From assembly GCA_023390705.1 (NCBI GenBank), contig JAEWCI010000409.1, positions 1 to 5,250 on the forward strand: a stretch of DNA of 5,250 nt, written 5' to 3'. A program made the translations under genes and the position numbers. The stretch comes from Pseudomonadota bacterium. Lineage in GTDB: Bacteria; Pseudomonadota; Alphaproteobacteria; Acetobacterales; Acetobacteraceae. How positions within the stretch are numbered: the stretch's first letter is position 1; the number at the start of each line of letters is the position of its first letter. Positions 5,092-5,250 of this stretch are shown in pieces. The notes under the pieces were generated by a model, which ran no database searches, was not told the origin of the DNA, and worked only from the letters and a program-made list of their open reading frames with translations.

Positions 5092-5250
5092 TTTTTTCCG
5101 CCCTGGCTCGCGGCCGCCCCACCAACCCTGCTCGCCGGGGCAGTGTTTGCGTCGCCCTCCCCTTCGCTCGCCGGGGCGGTGTTCGGGGCGGGCGCGCTCT
5201 CGCTCGCCAGGGCAGCTTCGGCGGGCGCGCCTTCCTCATCCTCCTCGCCC
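5088..5250 (-). CDS. C-terminal tail of an upstream gene in the ligase operon (partial), possibly the ligase-associated exonuclease
   Basis: Only the last 53 codons are present, reading GEEDEEGAPAEAALASE at the window edge and ending SQGGKN before TGA at 5090-5088. The segment is acidic, then Ala/Pro/Ser-rich, with no predicted fold. It contains three degenerate 12-residue repeats. Its stop overlaps the ligase TTG start by four bases, so the two are translated together. In many Proteobacteria this ligase follows a beta-CASP/metallo-beta-lactamase 'ligase-associated DNA exonuclease' in a module with an Lhr-like helicase, and a charged tail would be compatible with that protein. The identity is inferred from operon knowledge, because no catalytic part is visible here. 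Confidence 0.55.
   Translation of the reverse strand, partial: GEEDEEGAPAEAALASESAPAPNTAPASEGEGDANTAPASRVGGAAASQGGKN
5112..5219 (-). repeat. 36-bp degenerate tandem repeat (three units) encoding a 12-residue Ala/Pro/Ser repeat
   Basis: The plus-strand core GCTCGCC-RGGGC recurs at 5130, 5166 and 5202, exactly 36 bases apart. On the minus strand the units read EAALASESAPAP, NTAPASEGEGDA and NTAPASRVGGAA; the last two share NTAPAS exactly. The period is a multiple of three, so copy-number change would keep the reading frame. It forms most of the unstructured tail of the upstream gene. Confidence 0.7.

Overview
The window is very GC-rich, with strong G/C preference at third codon positions and tightly packed genes. 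Gene content points to an alphaproteobacterium. A member of the Acetobacteraceae (Roseomonas-like) is my best guess, inferred from the combination of a chemoreceptor, an alphaproteobacterial-style bfd-bfr pair and a ligase of the bacterial LigB/'cisplatin damage response' type. The sequence alone cannot fix the genus.

Layout. (1) Bases 1-309, minus strand: the N-terminus of a membrane chemoreceptor-like protein running off the left edge. It is divergent from (2) a flavin reductase-like FMN protein at 469-1116, plus strand. (3) A GC-rich hairpin at 1124-1148 separates that gene from the convergent iron-storage pair: bfr (1159-1656) and bfd (1681-1872), both minus strand, transcribed bfd then bfr. 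Upstream of bfd lies a compact control region: a 7-1-7 Fur-box-like site between putative -35 and -10 elements, with the -35 sharing bases with the U-tract of the preceding gene's terminator. (4) An HpcH/HpaI-family aldolase at 1992-2780, minus strand, ends in that terminator. It is divergent from (5) a small two-helix membrane protein of unknown function at 2906-3397, plus strand. (6) Two identical 49-bp palindromic units (3405-3453 and 3458-3506) sit between this gene and the convergent ligase gene. The second unit encodes the last 12 residues and the stop codon of the ligase. (7) A 540-residue ATP-dependent DNA ligase occupies 3469-5091, minus strand, with a TTG start overlapping by four bases the stop of (8) an upstream minus-strand gene. 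Only that gene's acidic/Ala-Pro-rich C-terminal tail is present; the tail contains a 36-bp (12-residue) degenerate tandem repeat.

How the parts work together. Bfd and Bfr form an iron storage and release couple: Bfr mineralises iron in a haem-bridged 24-mer, and Bfd delivers electrons to release it. The ligase and its overlapping upstream partner are most likely part of the conserved repair module of Lhr-like helicase, beta-CASP exonuclease, ligase and metallophosphoesterase. The partner's identity is inferred from known operon structure, because its catalytic part lies outside the window. The remaining genes are single transcription units with no clear functional link.

I found no convincing undescribed multi-gene system. 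The most unusual signal is the duplicated palindromic element that has become coding sequence at the ligase C-terminus. No tRNA, rRNA, CRISPR array or transposase was seen.
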